DNA of 64,000 nucleotides from Enemella evansiae (lineage in GTDB: Bacteria > Pseudomonadota > Alphaproteobacteria > Rhodobacterales > Rhodobacteraceae), in NCBI GenBank assembly GCA_017255395.1, contig JAFKDC010000013.1, positions 62,001 through 126,000 on the forward strand, given 5' to 3'. This document shows, one piece after another, positions 57,135-64,000 of the stretch. The notes below the pieces were generated by a model that saw only the letters and a program-made list of their open reading frames with translations, did not search any database and was not told the origin of the DNA. The position numbers were made by a program, and so were the translations under genes. Every line of letters starts with the position of its first letter. Within the stretch, counting starts at the first letter, position 1.

Positions 57135-57150
57135 TATTGCAGCGCGGCGC

Positions 57151-57194
57151 GGAAGGATTTTGCAAAATCCTTCCAAATTCCTTGCAAGGAATTT
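57151..57194. repeat. Two abutting perfect palindromes
   Basis: A 24-base perfect palindrome centred on TTTTGCAAAA (57151-57174) directly followed by the 20-base palindrome AAATTCCTTGCAAGGAATTT (57175-57194). They end 23 bases before the regulator's start codon. Compare the pair at 15178-15222. Confidence 0.75.
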
Positions 57195-57217
57195 GCCCCC
57201 GGCACAGAGGTTGGCGC

Positions 57218-57880
57218 ATGAACAGGAAAGACCGGCTATACGCCCTGATGCAGCGGCTGCGCGACGGCAGGCTGCACACGGCAGAGGCCATGGCACAGGA
57301 TCTCAAGGTCTCGGTCCGCACGATCTACCGCGACATGGAGGTGCTCGCCGCCTCCGGCGTTCCGGTCGAGGGCGCGCGGGGCTACGGCTACACGGTGCAG
57401 GCCGCCATCACCCTGCCGCCGCTCAACCTGACAGAGGCGGAACTCGAGGCGCTGCACCTCGCGCTCGCCGCGCTCGGCGCCTCCGAGATGGCCGAGCAGG
57501 CCGCCGCCGCCCGCAGCCTTGCCCGCAAAATCGATACGGTCCTGCCCGAAGACGCGGGCAGCGCGCCGGCGCCCTTCGGCTTTGCCACCGATGCCTTTGC
57601 GGAAGCGGCGCGCGGCTTCACCCATATGCCCGCCATCCGCGCCGCCATCCGCGCCCGGCAGAAGCTGCGAGTCACGCTCGACGGCCAGATCCGGGATATC
57701 CGGCCCCTGCATATCGACTACTGGGGGCGGGTCTGGACCTGCGTGGCGTGGGATGAGACGACGGGCGATTTCGCCACCCTGCGCATCGACCGGATCGGGG
57801 CGCTGACGCCCCTGCCCGGCCTCTTCGTCGATGAACCGGGCAAACGGCTGGCGGATTTCCGGGCGCGGCCCGCGCCGTGA
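57218..57880 (+). CDS. YafY/DeoR-like transcriptional regulator (HTH plus WYL-type domain)
   Basis: A 220-residue regulator: N-terminal winged helix (about 3-55; RLYALMQRLRDGRLHTAEAMAQ, SVRTIYRDMEVLAASGVPVEG), then a WYL-type ligand/effector domain whose signature is altered (DYWGRVWTCVAWDETTGDF, and LRIDRIGAL matching the ..RI.. end). The ATG at 57218 gives the standard N-terminus MNRKDRLYALM. Direct repeats and two palindromes lie just upstream and may be its operator. It is convergent with the aldolase gene. Confidence 0.85.
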   Translation: MNRKDRLYALMQRLRDGRLHTAEAMAQDLKVSVRTIYRDMEVLAASGVPVEGARGYGYTVQAAITLPPLNLTEAELEALHLALAALGASEMAEQAAAARSLARKIDTVLPEDAGSAPAPFGFATDAFAEAARGFTHMPAIRAAIRARQKLRVTLDGQIRDIRPLHIDYWGRVWTCVAWDETTGDFATLRIDRIGALTPLPGLFVDEPGKRLADFRARPAP

Positions 57881-57888
57881 CGACACAT

Positions 57889-57927
57889 AAAAAAAGACCC
57901 GGCCGCGCGGGCAGGCGCGGCTGGGTC
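57889..57927 (-). terminator. Strong intrinsic terminator of the aldolase gene
   Basis: On the minus strand: GACCC-A-GCCGCGC, loop CTGCCC, GCGCGGC-C-GGGTC, then TTTTTTT. It starts about 20 bases after the aldolase stop. Confidence 0.88.
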
Positions 57928-57948
57928 AGACGATACCGGGAAGCCCGC

Positions 57949-58845
57949 TTACAGCGAGGCCTGGTAGATCTTGTCGATGTTCGCTCCGAGGGCGGCGTTG
58001 AATTCGGCATCGGACTGCTGCTTCGACAGGCCCTCGGCCAGCGCGCGGCTGAAAGAGGCGATCATCTTCGGCTGCCGCGCCAGACGCGCGCAGGCCTCGT
58101 CGGTGGAATAGCCCCCCGACAGGGCCACCACGCGCACCACGCGCGGGTGGTCAGCCAGATCGTCGTAAAGCCCGTCCTCGCTGGGGATCGTCAGCTTGAG
58201 CATTACGTCATGCCCCTCGGGCAGCGCGTCGAGGCCGGCCTTGAGCGCGTCCTTCAGGATCGCCTCGGCCTTGGCCTTGGTGGCGGATTTGATCGAGACC
58301 TCGGGCTCGAGGATCGGCACCAGCCCGCAGGACACCACCGTGGCGCCCACCTCGAACTGCTGCGCCACGACGGCCTTGATCCCCTCGGCATCGGCCTCGT
58401 GGATGACCGAGCGTTCCTTGGTGCCGAAAACGCCGAGGCCTGCGGCCTCTTTCAGCCTGTCTTCCAGACCGGGGATCGGCTTCATCATCTGCACGCCATT
58501 GGCCTCGTCCTCGAGCCCCTTGTCGATCTTCAGAAAGGGCACGACGGACAGGCTATTCCACAGGTACTCCGCCACCGGGGTGCCATCCACGGCCCCGCGC
58601 ATGGTGCGCTCGAACAGGATCGCGCCGATCACCTTGTCGCCGGTGAAGTCGGGCGCCTTGATGATCCGGGTGCGCATCTCGTGGATCTGGCCGAACATGG
58701 CCTCTTCGCCGTCGTACATGTCCTCGGTGACGCCGTAGAGCCCCAGCGCCTTGGGGGTCGAGCCGCCCGACTGGTCGAGCGCGGCGATGAACCCCTTGCC
58801 ATCCGCCATCTGCGCCTTCATCTTCGCGAAATCGTCCTGTGTCAT
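57949..58845 (-). CDS. Fructose-bisphosphate aldolase class I
   Basis: Cleaves fructose 1,6-bisphosphate to two triose phosphates through a lysine Schiff base, in glycolysis and gluconeogenesis. The 298-residue sequence resembles the bacterial class I aldolase (Fda type): KGFIAALDQSGGSTPKALGLYG, PFLKIDKGL, GLVPILEPEV, DVMLKLTIPSEDGLY (with the Schiff-base lysine) and ALSGGYSTDEAC. Ends at a strong terminator. Confidence 0.94.
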   Translation of the reverse strand: MTQDDFAKMKAQMADGKGFIAALDQSGGSTPKALGLYGVTEDMYDGEEAMFGQIHEMRTRIIKAPDFTGDKVIGAILFERTMRGAVDGTPVAEYLWNSLSVVPFLKIDKGLEDEANGVQMMKPIPGLEDRLKEAAGLGVFGTKERSVIHEADAEGIKAVVAQQFEVGATVVSCGLVPILEPEVSIKSATKAKAEAILKDALKAGLDALPEGHDVMLKLTIPSEDGLYDDLADHPRVVRVVALSGGYSTDEACARLARQPKMIASFSRALAEGLSKQQSDAEFNAALGANIDKIYQASL

Positions 58846-58991
58846 GTGCTCTCCCTCGCCACGGTGAAATCTCTAGAAATGGTCGATACCCCGTCCCGCG
58901 AAGCGGGTATAGGGGCGCGGATGACTGTTAACGCTAAACATGGCAGGGGTTTCCTGCCAGATTGGCCGATTGGCGAATGGCGGCCGGGATA

Positions 58992-59020
58992 GTGAGTATT
59001 TGGACAGAGAAGAAACGAGG
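58992..59020. repeat. Dispersed repeat half-element, left arm of inverted pair
   Basis: GTGAGTATTTGGACAGAGAA and following bases pair imperfectly with 59055-59084 in inverted orientation, giving arms of about 28 bases around a 34-base spacer. Also similar to 19097-19126. Confidence 0.65.
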
Positions 59021-59054
59021 TGCGTGCGATCGGGACCCGCAGCCTCTCGGGTGT

Positions 59055-59084
59055 TCGTTTCTTCTTCTCTGTGAAAATACTCAC
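59055..59084. repeat. Dispersed repeat half-element, right arm of inverted pair
   Basis: TCGTTTCTTCTTCTCTGTGA and following bases up to ATACTCAC are the reverse complement of the left arm with small differences. It overlaps the last codon and stop of the P450 gene (59081-59084), so it probably acts as that gene's terminator. Confidence 0.65.
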
Positions 59085-60466
59085 AGGCTCGATTTGCCTG
59101 AGGCGTCATCTTTCCGGTTGGAGACCCTCAGCCAGATGCCGTTACGCGCGCGGACGGTCAGGTGCGCTTCGGGGATCGGGGTGCGGTTCGAGACGGGCGT
59201 CACGCGGAAGTCGCGCAGCAACAGGGCCAGCAGCAGGACGCCCTCGACCATGGCAAAGCCCGCGCCGGTGCAGACACGCGGGCCGGCGCTGAAGGGGATA
59301 TAGGCCTCGCGCCCGCAGGTTCTGCCGTTCTCGGTTTGCCAGCGGGCGGGGTCGAAGCCATCGGGGTTGTCCCACAGGCGTTCGTGACGGTGCAGGTGCC
59401 ATGGGCTGAGCACCATCTGTGCCGCCGTGGGGATGGCGCGGTCGCGGAAGCGCTCGGGCCGGGTTGTCTCGCGCACCATCATCGGAACCGGCGGGTAGAG
59501 CCGCAGGGTCTCGCGGAAGACGTCTCGGGTCACGCGCAGTTTCGAGACGCTGGCGAAGTTGGCGCTGGCCGCGCGACCCTCTGCGGCCACGCGGTCCTGC
59601 CATTCGGGATGTGTGGCCAAGAGGTAGAGTGCCCAGCCAAGCGCAGAGGCCGAGGTTTCATGCCCGGCCAGGAAGAAGATCGCCACCTGATCGACCATCT
59701 CGGCTGCGGAGAAGGTCTGCCCGGTCTCGGGGTCGCGGGTGGTCATGATCTTGGTGGCGAGGTCGTCGGGCGCGGTGCCTGCGGCGATGGCCGTCTGGCG
59801 CGCCTCTGTCAGTTGCGTGATGAGGTTTCGGATGCGGGTGGCCGCGGCGCGTGTGTCGCGCCGGAAGAAGCGCGGCATCCAGCGCGGGCCGGGGATGAAG
59901 GCGGCGAGGTTCAGGATCGGCTGGCTGCGCTGGTAGGCGCGGAATTCGTGGAAGACCTCCTGCGCCAGCGCGTCCTCGATGGGGATCGAGAAGAGCGTGC
60001 GAAAGATCACATCGGCGGCGGCGTGGCTGGCCTGCTCCTCGACCTCCACCTCTGCGCTCCCGGCGCCCAGCTGCCCCGCCAACCGGTCGCGCGCCGCAAG
60101 CGCCGCCTGCCACATGGCCGGGTAGGTCTCGCGCAGGCGTCCGCCTTCGAAGGCGGGGTCGATGATGCGGCGCTGGCGCTGCCAGTCCGCGCCGTTGGTC
60201 AGGAAAACCGAATTGCCGAGCAAGGGGCGCAGGCCCGCGCCGATGCGGTCGGACTTGGGGAACTCCATCGGGCGCTCCTTCAGCACCGTCTTCACCAGGT
60301 CGGGCTGGTTCAGCAGGTAGGATCGGAAGAAGGGCGTCCTGAACTCTGCCATCCAGGCCCGGTAGAGCCGCGCGGGCTGGGCCGAGAGGATGTCCTGCCG
60401 GAAGAGTTTCACGTAGCGCCAGAGCGAGACCCGGTCGGGCCGCGCCGCCGGTTTCGGGGGGATCAT
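59081..60466 (-). CDS. Cytochrome P450
   Basis: A 461-residue heme monooxygenase. The I-helix oxygen site reads FFLAGHETSA, the K-helix ExxR is ETLR (FRETLRLYPPVP), and the heme-binding loop is FSAGPRVCTG with proximal Cys at about 399. There is no N-terminal membrane anchor. The LYPPVP and AIPTAAQMVLSPWHLHR blocks suggest a class resembling the CYP4/CYP102-like fatty-acid group, but substrate cannot be assigned. Its start overlaps the stop of the upstream hydrolase gene by four bases. No ferredoxin or reductase is adjacent. Confidence 0.93.
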   Translation of the reverse strand: MIPPKPAARPDRVSLWRYVKLFRQDILSAQPARLYRAWMAEFRTPFFRSYLLNQPDLVKTVLKERPMEFPKSDRIGAGLRPLLGNSVFLTNGADWQRQRRIIDPAFEGGRLRETYPAMWQAALAARDRLAGQLGAGSAEVEVEEQASHAAADVIFRTLFSIPIEDALAQEVFHEFRAYQRSQPILNLAAFIPGPRWMPRFFRRDTRAAATRIRNLITQLTEARQTAIAAGTAPDDLATKIMTTRDPETGQTFSAAEMVDQVAIFFLAGHETSASALGWALYLLATHPEWQDRVAAEGRAASANFASVSKLRVTRDVFRETLRLYPPVPMMVRETTRPERFRDRAIPTAAQMVLSPWHLHRHERLWDNPDGFDPARWQTENGRTCGREAYIPFSAGPRVCTGAGFAMVEGVLLLALLLRDFRVTPVSNRTPIPEAHLTVRARNGIWLRVSNRKDDASGKSSL

Positions 60467-61701
60467 GCGGCGACGCTCGTATACTTGGACACCGCGTGGT
60501 CGATGCGGCTGGCCGAGGGCGGGCGCCCGGCGTAGCGGCTGGCCAGCGACAGGGGGCCGGCGGTGATGCGGAAATAGTCGTAGTCGCGGGGCCGATCGAA
60601 GGCGCAGAGATACTGGAAATGCAGGCGGAAGAAGCGCCAGCGCAGTTCCTTCCAGCGTTCGGGGCTGAGCGACCGGGTGAACTGTGCCGAGAAGACCAGC
60701 GGCCAGCGCTTGTCCTTTGGCGCCACCCCCGAGACGCTGACCGGATCGCAAAGCGCGAAGGCGCAGCCGTCCCCGGGCGCGGTCACGTCGACCCATGTCA
60801 GCGCTTCGCTGGCCGAGAGGAACCGCAGGTCGGCCCGCAGCCGGTGGGCCTCGCGCAGGAAGGACACCATGGGCACCACCTGTCCGAGGCTGAGGAAGGC
60901 CAGACGCGGCCCGTTGGCGGGCACCCGCCCCGCGCGGATCAGGTCGGCGAGGATCGAAACCGCGAGATGCGCACCCGAGGAATGGCCGACCACCAGAACC
61001 TCGTCGACGTCTTCGGTCAGGGCGGCGCCGATGGTGGCGGCGAACTCTGACATGCGCGCCTCCAGCGCGGGCGGGTTGGCGCCCCGGTAGAAGGCCGAGA
61101 AGGCGTAGTCGTGCATCAGGTAATAGGCGAAGAATTTGCCGTCTCTGGCCCTGAACCAGTGCAGCGCCACATAGGCGATGCCGCCCCATGCCACAAGGCC
61201 GGCCAGCGTGGCGGCAATGCCCAGCCAGGGCGTCAGCAGGCCGATCAGCGCGAATCCCGCCCAGCCAAGCAGCAGCGCAAGACCGAGTTGCACCAACAGC
61301 GCCCCGACGGGATAGAGCGCGGCGATCACCGGCCCCTTGCGCAGCCGCATCAGGCGCCGCAGCGCGCCGGTGGCGATGTATTCCCACGAGGTGCGGACAA
61401 GCTGCGCGTAGGTTGCCGGGATGCTGTTCGACATGCTGTCGCGAACGATGTCGGACCAGACCAGCACCTCGATATCCGCGCGGGTTTCGGCGCCCTCCAT
61501 GACCGTCTGCACGTGCCAGCCATAGGCGCCGCCGCCCTTCTTGGGACTCAGCGTCAGCGCGTAGCCCGAGATTGCGGCCTGCGCCGCGCCCTCCTTGCGG
61601 TAGAGCTCGCGGTAGCGGCGCGGGTGAATCGGGTCGTAGCCGGGAATGTAGAAGACCCGGCGCCGGGTCACTTCCTGTGGGGTGTCTTGCTGCTCTGCCA
61701 T
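60463..61701 (-). CDS. Membrane-anchored alpha/beta-hydrolase-like protein
   Basis: A 412-residue protein with an alpha/beta-hydrolase nucleophile elbow VVGHSSGAHL (S241) and an N-terminal RRVFYIPGYDPIH that could form the oxyanion loop. Between them are two or three transmembrane segments (about 125-181), splitting the hydrolase fold. It was not matched to a named family. It is translationally coupled to the downstream P450 gene, so the two may act on the same hydrophobic substrate, for example a lipid or ester. That pairing is inference. Confidence 0.7.
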   Translation of the reverse strand: MAEQQDTPQEVTRRRVFYIPGYDPIHPRRYRELYRKEGAAQAAISGYALTLSPKKGGGAYGWHVQTVMEGAETRADIEVLVWSDIVRDSMSNSIPATYAQLVRTSWEYIATGALRRLMRLRKGPVIAALYPVGALLVQLGLALLLGWAGFALIGLLTPWLGIAATLAGLVAWGGIAYVALHWFRARDGKFFAYYLMHDYAFSAFYRGANPPALEARMSEFAATIGAALTEDVDEVLVVGHSSGAHLAVSILADLIRAGRVPANGPRLAFLSLGQVVPMVSFLREAHRLRADLRFLSASEALTWVDVTAPGDGCAFALCDPVSVSGVAPKDKRWPLVFSAQFTRSLSPERWKELRWRFFRLHFQYLCAFDRPRDYDYFRITAGPLSLASRYAGRPPSASRIDHAVSKYTSVAA

Positions 61702-61807
61702 GGCGCGCCCTCGTTTTGCCGGTCAGCCTAGCCTGGCAATCCGGCAGGAGTATGGCGCGCGCCCCGCCCCGCGCGCAACCGGACTTCGCGCCTCTGGCGG
61801 GCGCCGC

Positions 61808-62551
61808 CTAGCCCAGTGTCGCGAGCGCCGGGAAGGTTTCGAGCAGCCAGAAGGACAGCGCCGAGAAACCGCCCGTAAGCATCATCAGCCCGATGGTCCA
61901 CAGAAGCAGCCCCATGGCGCGCTCGATCTGCTGCATGTGGCGCTTCATCCAGGCCATGGCGCCGGTCAGGCGCGGCAGGAAGGCCGCGACCAGCAGGAAG
62001 GGGATGCCCAGGCCCGCCGCGTAGACGCCCAGCAGCGCCGTCCCGCGCGAGACAGAGGCCTCGGACGCGGCCAGCGACAGGATCGCCCCCAGCTGCGGGC
62101 CGATGCAGGGCGTCCAGCCGAAGGCGAAGGCCAGCCCCAGCACATAGGCGCCGAAGGCGCTGCCGCCGCGGTCGCCCGCGTCCATGCGCGCTTCGCGGTC
62201 GAGAAAGCCGATGCGGTAGACCCCGACGAAATGCGCGCCGAAGATCATCACCGTTACGCCCGCCGCCGCGTTCAGATACCCTTGGTACTGCAACAGCGCC
62301 CGCCCCGCCGCAGAAGCCGCCGCCCCCAGCAGCAGGAAAACGGTGGACAGCCCCAGCACGAAGAACAGCGCCGACAGCAGCGCCTTGCGGCGCGAGGCCC
62401 CCAGTTCCGTCATCGAAACACCGCTCATGTAGGCGAGGTAGGGCGGCACGACCGGCAGCACGCAGGGCGAGAGGAAAGAAATGAATCCCGCCGCCAGCGC
62501 CACAAGCATGGCGGGCAAGAGGGATGCGTCGATGATCTCGATTCCGAACAT
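61808..62551 (-). CDS. ccdA: Cytochrome c biogenesis protein CcdA
   Basis: A 247-residue inner-membrane protein with six transmembrane segments that passes electrons from cytoplasmic thioredoxin to the periplasm for cytochrome c maturation. Redox cysteines are C30 (SFLSPCVLPVVPPYLAYMSG) and C149 (GWTPCIGPQLGAIL). Length and topology are typical. It is transcribed alone, 106 bases before the hydrolase gene on the same strand. Confidence 0.95.
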   Translation of the reverse strand: MFGIEIIDASLLPAMLVALAAGFISFLSPCVLPVVPPYLAYMSGVSMTELGASRRKALLSALFFVLGLSTVFLLLGAAASAAGRALLQYQGYLNAAAGVTVMIFGAHFVGVYRIGFLDREARMDAGDRGGSAFGAYVLGLAFAFGWTPCIGPQLGAILSLAASEASVSRGTALLGVYAAGLGIPFLLVAAFLPRLTGAMAWMKRHMQQIERAMGLLLWTIGLMMLTGGFSALSFWLLETFPALATLG

Positions 62552-62744
62552 GTCTCAGGGCTTAGGCCATCCGGGCGGGCGCGTCACGCTCCGCCCGGGT
62601 CACATCCGCGTGGCGTCGTTGAAACATCCCCGGGGGTACGGCCCTGGCGCGCGGTCCCGGCCCCGCAGGCCGCCTGTCACGGGCCGGTGGAAAAACCGCG
62701 CAGAGCCGCTTCTACGCCCGGTCGAAACGCTCTATGTCTGCGCC

Positions 62745-62966
62745 ATGACCCATGAACTCGACGCCACCGGCCTGCTTTGTCCCCTGCCCGTCCTGAAGGC
62801 CCGCAAACGCCTGCGGGCGCTGGAACCGGGAGGCCTGCTGGTGCTGCGCACCGACGATCCGGCGGCGATCATCGACGTCCCGCATTTCTGCGCCGAGGCC
62901 GGGCATCATCTGGAAACACAGGCCGAAGACGGCGCCGTGATGATCTGGACGATCCGCCGGGGCTGA
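62745..62966 (+). CDS. TusA-like sulfurtransferase
   Basis: A 73-residue protein with the SirA/TusA fold: LDATGLLCPLPVLKARKRLR with the sulfur-carrying C12 and CPxP motif, then VLRTDDPAAIIDVPHFCAEAGH. TusA-family members relay sulfur for tRNA thiolation, molybdenum cofactor or sulfur oxidation; which applies here is not known. The ATG at 62745 gives a normal-length product. A tandem repeat follows downstream. Confidence 0.9.
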   Translation: MTHELDATGLLCPLPVLKARKRLRALEPGGLLVLRTDDPAAIIDVPHFCAEAGHHLETQAEDGAVMIWTIRRG

Positions 62967-62987
62967 TGTGAATCCGGCAGGCCCTGC

Positions 62988-63059
62988 GTCCGCCGGGTCC
63001 GCCGGGTCCGCCGGGTCCGCCGGGTCCGCCGGGTCCGCCGGGTCCGCCGGGTCCGCCGA
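62988..63059. repeat. 9-base tandem repeat (GTCCGCCGG), eight units
   Basis: Seven perfect copies and one near-copy (GTCCGCCGA, 63051-63059) of GTCCGCCGG, in the gap between the TusA-like gene and the RNase E terminator. It is read as PAD repeats in one minus-strand frame, but that frame shows no sign of being a gene. Confidence 0.9.
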
Positions 63060-63113
63060 CAGAGAGCCGATGCTCGACACGACATCAAGATCGCTTCACA
63101 ATTACCTGACCTG

Positions 63114-63150
63114 AAAAGAAAAAGCCCCGGCGTCGCGCCGGGGCTTTTCT
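63114..63150. terminator. Bidirectional intrinsic terminator
   Basis: Stem AGCCCCGGCG / CGCCGGGGCT (63123-63132 with 63136-63145), loop TCG, with an A-rich run on the left and TTTTC on the right. It can serve both the RNase E gene (minus) and the TusA-like gene (plus). Confidence 0.85.
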
Positions 63151-63166
63151 TGTCTGTCCTGGCAGA

Positions 63167-64000
63167 TCAGCGGCCCAGAGACCACCAGCCGCGGCGTTTC
63201 GGCTTGTCGTCCTCGCCAGCCGGTTCGGTGGCCTCGGGCGCTTCTGCGGCGGGCGCTTCTTCAGCCTCGGCAGGCTCGGGCGCCGCCTCGGTCTGCGTCT
63301 CCTCCGCCGCCGGAGCAACCGGCGCTTCGTCTTGGGCTTCGGCGGGCGCGTCCGACTCTGCCGGGGCGCCGACGACCGACGCGATGACATCAGAGGCCTT
63401 GGCCCGCGTGCGCCTGCGCTTCGGCCCTTCCTGCGAAGCCTCTGCGGTTTCGGCCTGCGCCTCGGGCGCCGGAGCCTCGGACGGGGTCACCGCCTCGACG
63501 GTCTGGCCCGCGTCGGTTGCGGCAGGCGCCGCCTCGGACACAGTCTCCGTCACAGCCTCCGGGGCCGCCTCGGCGGGCGCCGCATCATCGCTGGCTTCGG
63601 CAGCGGGCGCGGCGGGCTCTTCCGTCACGACCTTGGGCTTGCGCGTCCGGCTGCGGGTGCGCTTCGGCTTTTCCTTCACCGGCTCGGCAACCTCGGCCTC
63701 GGGCGCGGTTTCGGGCGCGGCCTCGGCGGTTTCAGCTTCGGCCACGGCACCATCCGATGCCTCTGCCGCGACAGGCTCTGCCGGGGCGGCGGGCGCTTCG
63801 GCGGCGGGGCTCTGCGCGGGCTGGCCGTCGTCCGACGCAGCGCCCGTGCCAACCTCGGCCCTGTCGCCCTCGGGCTTGTCAGAGGCCTCTGCCCCATCCT
63901 GCCCCTCGCCGTTGTCGCGGGACTTGGACTTGCGGCGGCGGCGACGACGACGCTTCTTCGGCTTGCCGTCGTCCTCCCCGTCCTCGTCGGAAGAGGTCGC
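63167..64000 (-). CDS. rne: Ribonuclease E, C-terminal region (partial)
   Basis: The last 277 codons of a gene running off the window. The visible part is low-complexity: a Lys/Arg block (KPKKRRRRRRRKSKSR) near the window edge, two further basic patches (PKRTRSRTRKPK, PKRRRTRAKASD) separated by long Ala/Glu/Pro stretches, and the ending KPKRRGWWSLGR. This fits the disordered, RNA-binding scaffold tail of alphaproteobacterial RNase E, the platform of the RNA degradosome; the catalytic half lies outside. Identity rests on composition and the terminal motif, so another basic protein is possible. Confidence 0.72.
   Translation of the reverse strand, partial: ATSSDEDGEDDGKPKKRRRRRRRKSKSRDNGEGQDGAEASDKPEGDRAEVGTGAASDDGQPAQSPAAEAPAAPAEPVAAEASDGAVAEAETAEAAPETAPEAEVAEPVKEKPKRTRSRTRKPKVVTEEPAAPAAEASDDAAPAEAAPEAVTETVSEAAPAATDAGQTVEAVTPSEAPAPEAQAETAEASQEGPKRRRTRAKASDVIASVVGAPAESDAPAEAQDEAPVAPAAEETQTEAAPEPAEAEEAPAAEAPEATEPAGEDDKPKRRGWWSLGR

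Noticed and set aside
59081-61387. A 768-residue fusion of P450 with an N-terminal domain
   Set aside because: The N-terminal part is the hydrolase gene in another frame; the P450 start at 60466 gives normal length and an ATGA overlap.
62712-63080. A minus-strand protein with PAD repeats
   Set aside because: The repeat is a 9-base minisatellite (a multiple of three), so any frame repeats. The rest is the TusA-like gene in antisense.

Overview
The window is a high-GC, gene-dense chromosomal stretch from an alphaproteobacterium, almost certainly a member of the Rhodobacteraceae (Roseobacter group). The evidence is the gene content: a ChpT phosphotransferase, a DUF3553 protein, Usg, olsBA ornithine-lipid genes, a double cold-shock-domain protein, an extended ribosomal protein L21, a monomeric B12-dependent ribonucleotide reductase as the visible RNR, an EctD hydroxylase, and a recurrent intergenic repeat of a kind I associate with roseobacters. 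About 60 protein genes, two tRNAs (Ser-CGA, Pro-TGG) and one decayed IS5-family element are supported. There are no rRNA genes, CRISPR arrays, prophage or secretion islands.

Layout. 1-13 kb: a small membrane protein, ectD, hemB, a SYLF-domain lipoprotein, a class A penicillin-binding protein with a cysteine-rich tail, usg, gyrA, a DoxX protein, then ctaA and an M32 carboxypeptidase. 13-17.8 kb: a secreted SH3b protein, trmJ, a ThiE-like protein, olsB-olsA, DUF3553 and chpT in close divergent arrangement. 17.8-24.6 kb: a minus-strand block transcribed rplU-rpmA-GNAT-GNAT-obgE-proB-proA, preceded by a DUF2059 protein. 24.7-32.6 kb: tRNA-Ser, the IS remnant, icd, a YitT protein and nrdJ with a long regulatory upstream region. 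32.6-41.4 kb: an autotransporter-like outer-membrane protein, tRNA-Pro, DUF192 and cold-shock genes, pdxH, fabI, two LysE exporters, gpt, and a divergent quinone-reductase/HxlR pair. 41.5-50 kb: an aminotransferase, ppiD, trpE, radA, cvpA, purF. 50.3-57.9 kb: a small GspC/PilP-like protein, an unusual SDR, surE-pcm-nlpD, then tatABC with a DUF815 ATPase, and a WYL-type regulator. 57.9-64 kb: class I aldolase, a membrane hydrolase/P450 pair, ccdA, a TusA-like protein, a minisatellite and the C-terminal tail of RNase E running off the end.

Most of this is housekeeping. Several translationally coupled pairs (4-base ATGA overlaps) tie partners together: ctaA/peptidase, olsB/olsA, surE/pcm, tatB/tatC and hydrolase/P450; the DUF815 ATPase overlaps tatC through GTGA. 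The parts that deserve a second look are the hydrolase-P450 operon, the autotransporter with an unrecognised passenger, candidate DnaA and NrdR sites upstream of nrdJ, the dispersed intergenic repeats, tandem palindromes beside triple TTGTCAG repeats, and several family members lacking expected catalytic residues (NlpD, SDR, ThiE-like). I do not see a clear new defence or mobile system.
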